From NCBI RefSeq assembly GCF_006364615.1, contig NZ_CP040986.1, positions 806,001 to 870,000 on the forward strand: DNA of 64,000 nt, written 5' to 3'. Shown here one piece after another: positions 23,099 to 30,191 of this stretch; the stretch's first letter is position 1; each line of letters starts with the position of its first letter. The notes beneath the pieces are model-generated. The model was not told the origin of the DNA and made no database searches. It was given only the letters and a program-made list of their open reading frames with translations. This DNA comes from Candidatus Methylopumilus rimovensis (GTDB lineage Bacteria > Pseudomonadota > Gammaproteobacteria > Burkholderiales > Methylophilaceae). A program made the position numbers and the translations under genes.

Positions 23099-23554
23099 AT
23101 GAAAATTATTCGATGTATAGCGATCATTTCTATTCTCTGTCTTTGCAATCTCTCATTCTCCAAAGACTTAGATGGCAAATTACTCTCAGGAACACATATT
23201 GAAAAATACCAAAATGGAAATACCAAATATGAGGTCCATTATGTCAACGGCAAAAAAGAAGGTTTAGAGACTTTTTGGTACAACAGTGGACTGAAATATA
23301 TACAAACTAATTATAAAAACGATAAAGAAGATGGTGTGTGGAATCAATGGTATGAAAGTGGCCAACTTAAATTAGAAGCGCATTACAAAGATGGTAAAGA
23401 GCATGGTTTATTTACACAATGGTATGACAATGGCGCCAAAAGATCTGAAGCAACTTTTAAAGATGGCAAAAAAGAAGGGTATGAGACTTACTGGGAAAAG
23501 AATGGCGATGTCAAATCTAAAACCTTATATGAGGATGGAAAGCCCACAAAATAA
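23099..23554 (+). CDS. Secreted MORN-repeat (YwqK-like) protein
   Basis: 151 aa. Signal peptide (about 21 residues, ending LSFSK) followed by about five tandem MORN_2-type repeats of about 22-23 residues, each with a G-x-x-x-x-(W/Y)-(Y/W)-x-(N/S)-G core and ending in YKDGK(E)-type turns. Such repeats are found in proteins annotated as 'toxin-antitoxin YwqK family antitoxin', but there is no toxin gene beside it, so that label should not be taken as function. Probably a periplasmic or surface repeat protein. Confidence 0.82.
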   Translation: MKIIRCIAIISILCLCNLSFSKDLDGKLLSGTHIEKYQNGNTKYEVHYVNGKKEGLETFWYNSGLKYIQTNYKNDKEDGVWNQWYESGQLKLEAHYKDGKEHGLFTQWYDNGAKRSEATFKDGKKEGYETYWEKNGDVKSKTLYEDGKPTK

Positions 23555-23578
23555 AAATGCTACCTAGGTAGCATTTTT
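23553..23578. terminator. Bidirectional terminator, 26-bp perfect palindrome
   Basis: AAAAATGCTACCT and its exact complement form an uninterrupted palindrome between two convergent genes. It has A5 on one side and T5 on the other, so it can terminate both transcripts. It overlaps the stop codons of both neighbours. Confidence 0.88.
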
Positions 23579-24923
23579 ATTTATCAAAAGAATTTTCTGA
23601 TCTTAATTTTTCAATACGCTTATTTTCAAAGGTTCTTAAACCTATAAATGTAAAGAGTCCAATCGCAATCATGACTAAAATAAAACAGCCATAAGCTAAT
23701 TGCCAAGGGATACCATTCGTCATCATACTAAATTCAGACATACCTCCAATACCTGCAATGATATTCACCGGCATAAAGACGACGCTGATAATCGTCAATC
23801 TTTTCAAATCAATATTTTGATTTACATTAAGGAAACCGACTGTGGCATCCATTTGAAAGTTGATCTTATTAAATAAGAATGATGTATGGCCATCTAATGA
23901 GTCTATATCACGAAGAATTTCTTTGACATCTTCATGTTGACTCACTGATAAAAGCTTTGAACGCATCAAAAATGACAGAGCGTTTCTAGTATCCATCACA
24001 TTACGTCTTATCTTACCGTTCAAATCTTCCTCGATGGCAATATCAGAAAGAATCGTCGCCGCCTGGCTATTTGTCATATAGGACTTCACAACCTGCTTAC
24101 CGACTTTTTCTAGTCTTGAGTAAACATCTTCAAGGGCGTTCGCTGAATATTCAATATCTGCTGCATACAAATCTAATAAGACATCTTTCGCTTGAGATAC
24201 ATAACCTGCTTCTGCACGCGCTCTTAAACGTTGAAGTCTGAATACAGGCAATTCTTCATTTCTAACAGTGAATAATATTTTGTCTTTAAGAACGAATGCC
24301 ACCGTAACGTTTTTAGATTCTTTCGTGGTGTCTAGTAAGAAATTGGAATGTAGATGAATTTCACCATTATCTTCAATATAAAAACGCGCACTCGTTTCCA
24401 AGTCTGTAAGTTCATTGGGGTTAGGAATATGCGCACCAAAAATTTCTCTAGCCCATTCGAGCTGCTCAATCTCAGGTGTGACAAGATCCACCCAAATAGG
24501 CTTGGCCTTTTCAAGATCTTTTCGGCTGTAAATAGGTATTTGACGTAAACGACCTTTAAATAAGTCAAATACTCGAATAACCGTAATTTGCTCTTTATTT
24601 GGAGTTTCGTCAGATACAAGATCCATACGAATGTCATCAGAAACTTCCAGAAGCACATCATCACGACGACTTGTTTCAATATGATCCCATACAACAATTC
24701 GCTCTTGCTCTATTAATGCTTCCAGAATTCTGGCAATGTCATTAACTTCTAGCTTTTTAACAAGCTTTTCTAATTCGGTGGAATTTTGTTTTTGAATGAG
24801 AGATTCGACAATATCCTGACGAGACATCTCTTGTCTTTGAATGAGATTACCAACCAGATTTTGCTTAGCGAGCAAGTTTTTGATACTGGATAATTTCTTA
24901 TCAATGTTGTTTTTTTCTGACAT
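23577..24923 (-). CDS. CorA-like divalent cation transporter with MgtE-like N-terminus
   Basis: 448 aa. The first about 110 residues are helical and resemble the MgtE intracellular N-domain (KKLEVNDIARILEALIEQER). A CorA cytoplasmic domain follows (from about residue 130), then two C-terminal membrane helices. The pore loop reads GIGGMSEFSMM: the usual CorA GMN signature is GMS here. Such a long N-terminal extension and pore variant suggest a subfamily whose ion may not be magnesium. The bidirectional terminator ends this gene. Confidence 0.85.
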   Translation of the reverse strand: MSEKNNIDKKLSSIKNLLAKQNLVGNLIQRQEMSRQDIVESLIQKQNSTELEKLVKKLEVNDIARILEALIEQERIVVWDHIETSRRDDVLLEVSDDIRMDLVSDETPNKEQITVIRVFDLFKGRLRQIPIYSRKDLEKAKPIWVDLVTPEIEQLEWAREIFGAHIPNPNELTDLETSARFYIEDNGEIHLHSNFLLDTTKESKNVTVAFVLKDKILFTVRNEELPVFRLQRLRARAEAGYVSQAKDVLLDLYAADIEYSANALEDVYSRLEKVGKQVVKSYMTNSQAATILSDIAIEEDLNGKIRRNVMDTRNALSFLMRSKLLSVSQHEDVKEILRDIDSLDGHTSFLFNKINFQMDATVGFLNVNQNIDLKRLTIISVVFMPVNIIAGIGGMSEFSMMTNGIPWQLAYGCFILVMIAIGLFTFIGLRTFENKRIEKLRSENSFDK

Positions 24924-25058
24924 GATAATTGCCTCGAATTCAGATTAAGCTTAAGGTTTCGGCAATTGTAAAGTAATAGCCATCAAATTGAAACCTTGAT
25001 CACCAATAAAAATGAATTACTTATATATACCTTGAAAATAAGGTGGTTTGGCTAATAC

Positions 25059-25760
25059 TTATGCCGCTAGATCAAATATCAACACTTCCCCATCCCCACC
25101 CTTTTCAATGGTGATTAGGGGCTCATCCTTTAGCAATAATGCATCACCAGACTTCAAATGATGGCCGTTAATTTCCAATGCTCCTTTGATAAGATGAACA
25201 TACGCTTTTCTATTTTGGCTCAACTTTAAAATCGCTTTCTGATGTTCATTGAAAATACCGGCATATAAAGACGCATCCGCATGAATCAAAACGGACTGAT
25301 CTCTCCCATCTGAAGATGCAATGAGGGCAAGCTTACCTTCTTTCTTAGCTCTAGAAATCGTTTTTTGCTCATAGCTAGGCTCTATATTTTTCACATGAGG
25401 CTCAATCCAAATTTGTAATAGATGGGTCATAGAATTACTAGCACTATTAAATTCGCTATGCGCAACAAAGCTCCCTGCACTCATTCTTTGCACCTCATCT
25501 GGATTGATAGTTTTCATATTGCCCATGCTGTCTTTATGGGCCAACTGACCTGAAAGTACATAGGTGATGATCTCCATATTTCTATGAGAATGATCTCCAA
25601 AGCCTCCGCCTACTTCAATATAGTCCTCATTAATGACGCGAAGATTACCCCAACCCATATATTGAGGATCGTAATAATCTGCAAATGAAAATGAATGATA
25701 GCTTTTTAACCAACCATGGTCGGCATATCCTCGATCTTCTGATTTTCTAAGTATGATCAC
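25059..25760 (-). CDS. Pirin family protein (YhhW-like)
   Basis: 233 aa bicupin. Metal-binding histidines sit in DHSHRNMEI and the following LAHKDS and VAHSEFN; the typical EVQRMSAGS motif is present. Bacterial YhhW-type pirins have quercetinase activity in vitro; physiological role is usually unknown. Its ATG overlaps the stop of the preceding membrane protein gene by 4 bases. Confidence 0.92.
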   Translation of the reverse strand: MIILRKSEDRGYADHGWLKSYHSFSFADYYDPQYMGWGNLRVINEDYIEVGGGFGDHSHRNMEIITYVLSGQLAHKDSMGNMKTINPDEVQRMSAGSFVAHSEFNSASNSMTHLLQIWIEPHVKNIEPSYEQKTISRAKKEGKLALIASSDGRDQSVLIHADASLYAGIFNEHQKAILKLSQNRKAYVHLIKGALEINGHHLKSGDALLLKDEPLITIEKGGDGEVLIFDLAA

Positions 25761-26239
25761 TGATTAAATTTCTTAAAATTTTTCTTGTAACGATAAAAGA
25801 GCAAAATAGAGAGAAATAAAATATTTGGATACCAAATATACCAATGTGTCCATGGCACTCCATCCATTTTGTAATCTGATAGTGGCCAAAAAATCGGGGT
25901 CGCAAAGAAAGCTTTCGAGTGAAAAGGAAAATCGAGAATAATATGGAAAGGCCAAGCTAGCATCGCCATAGCAAATGCTCGGTTAAAGCGATAAACAAGA
26001 TAAATGATAGGCAGGCATACCATAAAACTATGGCCGATTGAATAGGCTGGAAAAATCCAAGACGGCAGAGAATCTAATGCGGGTTTTCCAAAATGCCAAT
26101 GCCCCGTCATAAGATTTATAAGCATCAAGAATCCAAACGAAATAAGATCTGGCATAGAACCGAAGAATATGGCTGACCAAGGATATCGCTTGTACCCAAA
26201 CAAACCATAACCCCATAAAGCATGACTTAAAGTATCCAT
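25757..26239 (-). CDS. Membrane protein resembling YdjM/DUF457 hydrolases
   Basis: 160 aa with about four hydrophobic segments. Conserved-looking His/Asp positions: DTLSHALWGYG at the start, GSMPDL, IGHSFM and HIILDFPFHS. This spacing resembles the LexA-regulated YdjM/DUF457 'membrane-bound metal-dependent hydrolase' group. No LexA box is seen upstream. Translationally coupled to the pirin gene. Family assignment is moderate. Confidence 0.6.
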   Translation of the reverse strand: MDTLSHALWGYGLFGYKRYPWSAIFFGSMPDLISFGFLMLINLMTGHWHFGKPALDSLPSWIFPAYSIGHSFMVCLPIIYLVYRFNRAFAMAMLAWPFHIILDFPFHSKAFFATPIFWPLSDYKMDGVPWTHWYIWYPNILFLSILLFYRYKKNFKKFNQ

Positions 26240-26304
26240 AAAATAAGTATAGGGTCTTTAGTAAAAAAATTGAATTTTTAATAGAGGCTGAGCTCTATAA
26301 AAGA

Positions 26305-26372
26305 AGCAATAAGCTGAAATATTGCTCGATAGGCTCCAAATTCACCCTGAATGGTTTGGGGCCTTTCTTTTT
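26305..26372 (+). ncRNA. Putative structured leader or small RNA with terminator
   Basis: Two consecutive hairpins: AGCAATA/TATTGCT (26305-26311 with 26320-26326, 8-base loop), then GGCTCCAAA/TTTGGGGCC (26332-26340 with 26355-26363, one G-U pair). The second is followed by TTTCTTTTT. The second hairpin is a strong + strand terminator placed 20 bp before the start of the DCC gene, where a terminator is not expected. It could end a short sRNA of about 70 nt or act as an attenuator for the downstream operon. No known riboswitch class was recognised. Confidence 0.55.
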
Positions 26373-26391
26373 AAATCTCATTTAAAAAATT

Positions 26392-26748
26392 ATGATAAAG
26401 ATTTTATTTGATAATCAATGCAATATTTGCAAAAAAGAAATTCGATATTACAAATCAATTGCCCCCACCAACATTTTTTTGTGGTGCAATCTTCATACGA
26501 ATAAAGACCTGCTCAACAAATATCAAATTACATATAAGGATGCACTTTTAAGCCTTCACGCTATCGATGAAAACGAAATGCTTCATAAAGGTATCGATGC
26601 GTTTTGTCTTATTTGGAAACATTTAAGAGGATGGCGCTGCTTAAGCATCGTTATCAAGCTTCCTATCATTTACCCTATGAGCAAAATAGCATATCAATAT
26701 TTCGCGTCATGGCGTTTTAACAGGCTCAATTACTGTCGAGTGAATTAA
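26392..26748 (+). CDS. DCC family thiol-disulfide oxidoreductase-like protein (DUF393)
   Basis: 118 aa. N-terminal hallmark FDNQCNICKKEI, the D-x-x-C-x-x-C signature of the DCC/DUF393 family, on a thioredoxin-like small fold. Function is not established for the family. It is first of three close genes: the DUF429 gene begins at the next codon position (no gap). It lies behind the terminator-like leader RNA, so expression may be attenuated. Confidence 0.85.
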   Translation: MIKILFDNQCNICKKEIRYYKSIAPTNIFLWCNLHTNKDLLNKYQITYKDALLSLHAIDENEMLHKGIDAFCLIWKHLRGWRCLSIVIKLPIIYPMSKIAYQYFASWRFNRLNYCRVN

Positions 26749-27435
26749 TTGGCATTCATTATTGGAATTGATGGTTGTAAGTCTGGTTGGTTTTCAGTTT
26801 GGGAAAATCAAAGTGAGAATATTGAGTCATCTATTTTTACAAATCTTAATGACTTAAATAATTTCTTTAAAGATGAAAATCATCTAGTTATTGGCATTGA
26901 TATGCCAGTCATTCTATCTGATGAAATTCCAAGGGAAGCCGACCAACTAGCCAGAAAATTACTCAGCAAAAAAGCTTCTTCAGTATTTACGGCACCTACT
27001 CCTGAAATGTTAGAACAGCCCAACTATGAAAAAGCTTCATTAGTTTCAAAAAGACTTTTTGGTAAGTCTATGTCGCTTCAATCATGGTATTTATTTCCTA
27101 AGATTAAAGATGTGCAAACCATGATTCACCATGAAAAAATGAATTTTTATGAAATACATCCGGAGTTGAGTTTTAGGGCAATGAATAATGAAAAAGTTAT
27201 TTTGGAAAGCAAAAAGACCTTTGAGGGTTTTAATATAAGAAATTCATTATTAACTACACATTTTAAATATTTTCATTTTGATGAAATAAGGATGCAATAT
27301 CCAAAAAAAGATGTCATGGATGATGATATATTAGATGCACTTGCCGTATTATGGAGCGCAAAAAGGATTCAATCCAATGAAGCTTCATTTATACCCCAAG
27401 CCCCAAAAAAACCAAACATGCAAATTGCTTACTGA
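26749..27435 (+). CDS. DUF429 domain protein
   Basis: 228 aa, TTG start immediately after the DCC stop. Features of DUF429: IGIDGCKSGW at the N-terminus, GIDMPVIL, READQLARK and SVFTAPTPEML, then EIHPELSF. The fold is RNase H-like with Asp residues that could bind metal, suggesting a nuclease-like or NTP-dependent role, but activity is unknown. The last base overlaps the start of the next gene. Confidence 0.85.
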   Translation: MAFIIGIDGCKSGWFSVWENQSENIESSIFTNLNDLNNFFKDENHLVIGIDMPVILSDEIPREADQLARKLLSKKASSVFTAPTPEMLEQPNYEKASLVSKRLFGKSMSLQSWYLFPKIKDVQTMIHHEKMNFYEIHPELSFRAMNNEKVILESKKTFEGFNIRNSLLTTHFKYFHFDEIRMQYPKKDVMDDDILDALAVLWSAKRIQSNEASFIPQAPKKPNMQIAY

Positions 27436-27761
27436 TGGCTTACTTTGTAAAAATTATTATCGCTACTTTAGTGATTGTATTAGTGACTGAATTAAGTAAA
27501 AAAGATACTAAGATAGCAGCACTCCTCTTAGCGCTCCCAATTATTTCATTTACTGCATACACTATGATTTGGTTTGAAAGTAAAGATACTGAAAAGATTG
27601 CTCAACTGGCTAATGAAAATTTTATTTATGTATTGCCAGTGATGCCTGTATTACCCTTATTTAGCTGGCTATTAAAAAACCAGTATGGTTATTTTACTTC
27701 TATGCTATTGGCTATCATTATCATGACAATACTTTTTTATTTGCTCCAAAAAATACTCTAA
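27435..27761 (+). CDS. DUF3147-like small membrane protein
   Basis: 108 aa with four hydrophobic segments (3-18, 27-46, 63-80, 85-106) separated by short charged loops (SKKDTK, ESKDTEK). The pattern fits the DUF3147 family of inner-membrane proteins. It overlaps the DUF429 stop by one base, so it is the third gene of this small operon. No function known. Confidence 0.7.
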   Translation: MAYFVKIIIATLVIVLVTELSKKDTKIAALLLALPIISFTAYTMIWFESKDTEKIAQLANENFIYVLPVMPVLPLFSWLLKNQYGYFTSMLLAIIIMTILFYLLQKIL

Positions 27762-27964
27762 GTATGGGACTACTCTCAATAATCTTTAAAAAAGTTTCCT
27801 ATAATCATTAATAGTGATTGAATATAGTCCTTTTCATCAATATTTCTTGAGTTATTTATATTTTTCCTCATGAATTCCAAAAATACTCATAACTAAATGA
27901 TGCAATGTAAAAACACTATTTTATATGTGAAAAACAAAAAAATTGTTTTTATTAGATTATTTAT

Positions 27965-29494
27965 ATGAAAACTCTAAGACTTATTCTAGGCGATCAGCTC
28001 AATCCAAACCATTCCTGGTTTAAAACCACAAATGATGAAATATATTACGTTTTAATGGAAGTGAAGCAAGAAACAAATTATGTTCTTCATCATGCACAAA
28101 AAATTATAGCTATATTTGCTGCCATGAGAGATTTTAAGGGGTTTCTCTTAAAAAATAATCATCACGTCATTTATATAAAAATAAATGATAAAGACAATCA
28201 ACAATGTTTTAAATCTAATCTTAATGCCTTACTTAAAGTTCACCATATTAAAAAATTTGAATATCAAGAGCCAGACGAATCAAGGTTAGATAAAGAATTA
28301 AAAAATTTTTGTAATGAAATCTCTATACCATCAGCATGTGTCTCATCAGAACATTTTTATACAAGCCGTGATGAAGTTAAAGAGGTCTTTAAAGATAAAA
28401 AACAATGGCTCATGGAGTCTTTTTATCGTTATATGAGAAAAAAGCATCACATTCTGATGAATGATATAAATGAGCCAATCGGTTCAAAATGGAATTTTGA
28501 TAATGAGAACAGAAAGGTATGGAAGGGAACACCCAAGACTTTTAAAGATACTCGACCCATACATGATCATAGTGCCCTATGGAATGAAATTTGTAATGCC
28601 CAGATACAAAGCTTTGGTGAAAATAATGCATCTCACTTTCGATGGCCATTAAATAGACAAGAAGCATTAAAACATCTCGATTTCTTTGTAAAAAACATAT
28701 TAGTGCACTTCGGTGATTATCAAGATGCGATGCATAAGGATGAGTCAAAGATGTTTCATTCATTAATTTCTTTTGCTCTTAACACAAAAATGTTATCGCC
28801 TCATGAGGTTATTTTGAAGGTTGAGAGATCATATCGCGATAATCACATATCTATTAATACCGCCGAAGGTTTTATCAGACAAATTTTAGGCTGGAGAGAA
28901 TATATAAGAGGCTATTACTGGGCAAATATATCTTCACTAAATAGTGAAAATTATTTTAATCATCAATTAAAGGTACCAAGTTGGTTTTGGAATGGTCAAA
29001 CCCAAATGAATTGTCTTAAATATTCCATTAATCAATCTTTAAATGAAGCCTATGCTCACCATATTCAAAGACTTATGGTGATTGGCAATTTTTCACTTCT
29101 TGCAGGCATTCATCCACAAAAACTACATCAATGGTATCTTGGAATTTATATTGATGCTTTTGAATGGGTGGAAATGCCTAATACTATTGGTATGAGTCAA
29201 TTTGCTGATGGTGGAAAGTTAGCGAGTAAACCTTATGTTTCCACTGCCAATTATGTCAATAAAATGAGTAACTATTGTGAGGGCTGCCATTATTCTAAAA
29301 ATGAAAAAATTGGTGAAAAGGCTTGTCCATTTAACAGTCTTTATTGGAATTTCTTTTTATTAAATGCCGAAAAGCTTGGTAAGAATCCTAGATTAGGCAT
29401 TGTATACAAGCAACTTCGAGACATGGATCCTGATTTATTAAAGGATGTGCAATCTCAAGCACGTAAATATATTCAAAATATTGAGACTTTGTAA
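27965..29494 (+). CDS. Iron-sulfur bacterial cryptochrome/(6-4) photolyase (PhrB-like)
   Basis: 509 aa of the FeS-BCP class (deoxyribodipyrimidine photolyase-related). N-terminus LRLILGDQLNPNHSW binds the ribolumazine antenna region in relatives. The C-terminal half holds the FAD domain with GWREYIRGYYW and LAGIHP. All four [4Fe-4S] cysteines are present at residues 350 (MNCLKY), 438 and 441 (YCEGC) and 454 (KACPF); as I recall, these are the same positions as in Agrobacterium PhrB. Uses blue light to repair (6-4) photoproducts or to signal. It stands alone on + strand with a 200-bp upstream region and faces DUF2256/TIGR03643. Confidence 0.93.
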   Translation: MKTLRLILGDQLNPNHSWFKTTNDEIYYVLMEVKQETNYVLHHAQKIIAIFAAMRDFKGFLLKNNHHVIYIKINDKDNQQCFKSNLNALLKVHHIKKFEYQEPDESRLDKELKNFCNEISIPSACVSSEHFYTSRDEVKEVFKDKKQWLMESFYRYMRKKHHILMNDINEPIGSKWNFDNENRKVWKGTPKTFKDTRPIHDHSALWNEICNAQIQSFGENNASHFRWPLNRQEALKHLDFFVKNILVHFGDYQDAMHKDESKMFHSLISFALNTKMLSPHEVILKVERSYRDNHISINTAEGFIRQILGWREYIRGYYWANISSLNSENYFNHQLKVPSWFWNGQTQMNCLKYSINQSLNEAYAHHIQRLMVIGNFSLLAGIHPQKLHQWYLGIYIDAFEWVEMPNTIGMSQFADGGKLASKPYVSTANYVNKMSNYCEGCHYSKNEKIGEKACPFNSLYWNFFLLNAEKLGKNPRLGIVYKQLRDMDPDLLKDVQSQARKYIQNIETL

Positions 29495-29538
29495 CTAAGC
29501 GTAACAGGGGCAGCAGTTATTTTATTTTGACATTCATG

Positions 29539-29673
29539 TTAATTTTTATGGCGCCTGCAACGTTCAGAACAAAACTTCACTTCATCCCAAACAAGTTGCC
29601 ATTTTTTTCGCCAAGCAAATGGTTTCTGGCACACAACACAAATCTTAGTGGCTAATTGTGCTTTTTTTATCAT
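29539..29673 (-). CDS. DUF2256 small zinc-finger-like protein
   Basis: 44 aa (46 if the ATG at 29679 is used). Reading: MIKKAQLATKICVVCQKPF then AWRKKWQLVWDEVKFCSERCRR. This is the DUF2256 pattern: CxxC, a WRKKW segment, then CxxxC, probably a zinc-binding treble. DUF2256 genes are habitually found next to FeS cryptochromes, as here. It lies 12 bp after the TIGR03643 gene in the same direction. Confidence 0.88.
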   Translation of the reverse strand: MIKKAQLATKICVVCQKPFAWRKKWQLVWDEVKFCSERCRRHKN

Positions 29674-29685
29674 TCTCATAAAAAA

Positions 29686-29955
29686 TTAACGGCTGATTTT
29701 ATATTGCGTAGGGCAATAAGCGCGTTTTATCTCAGACGATCTGAGTTTCAGATGTTTGACTGATTTTTCTTTAACGCGCTTTCTCCATAACCGATACGAG
29801 GATGGCTTAAGATTTTCTTGCATGATTCTCATGAGAGACGGCTCATCTACATGAAAATTTTTTAAGATTGCCTCAAAAGGCGTTCTATCCTCCCAAGCCA
29901 TTTCAATGAGACGTGAGAGATCACCCTCACTCAATAATGGCTTTTTTAGGCTCAT
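29686..29955 (-). CDS. TIGR03643/DUF2805 family protein
   Basis: 89 aa from the ATG at 29955, chosen because it overlaps the stop of the 44-aa membrane protein (ATGA). An upstream TTG would add four residues. Helical, with LIEMAWEDRTPFEAI, LMRIMQ and SSYRLWRKRV typical of TIGR03643. The HTH-like layout suggests nucleic-acid binding, but function is unknown. Forms a three-gene unit with DUF2256, opposite to the cryptochrome. Confidence 0.85.
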   Translation of the reverse strand: MSLKKPLLSEGDLSRLIEMAWEDRTPFEAILKNFHVDEPSLMRIMQENLKPSSYRLWRKRVKEKSVKHLKLRSSEIKRAYCPTQYKISR

Positions 29956-30086
29956 GATGCAGAACAAAAAAGATATTTAACGAAAGCGGCAATACCTAAA
30001 ACATAAAATGCAGTTCCAAGTAAACATCTAAAAGCCATATGCCAATTGTAGGAACATTTTTTTTCTTGCTTTACTTTTTTTGCCAT
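29952..30086 (-). CDS. 44-aa single-span membrane protein
   Basis: Reads MAKKVKQEKKCSYNWHMAFR followed by a hydrophobic stretch LLGTAFYVLGIAAF and an end VKYLFCSAS. It has a basic cytosolic N-terminus, then one membrane helix (about residues 21-38). The stop overlaps the start of the TIGR03643 gene by 4 bases, which supports it being translated. Not a family I recognise. Confidence 0.7.
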   Translation of the reverse strand: MAKKVKQEKKCSYNWHMAFRCLLGTAFYVLGIAAFVKYLFCSAS

Positions 30087-30191
30087 GACTAATCCTATTT
30101 GTAATTAATAACTCTGAATAGAGCAAATGTTAAAGATAGAGTTCACTCAATTCATGATACGGCCTTTGTTCTTTTTTAAATTTTTGAAAAT

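Noticed and set aside
23099-23554. Antitoxin of a toxin-antitoxin pair (YwqK label)
   Set aside because: It is a secreted repeat protein with no toxin gene beside it.
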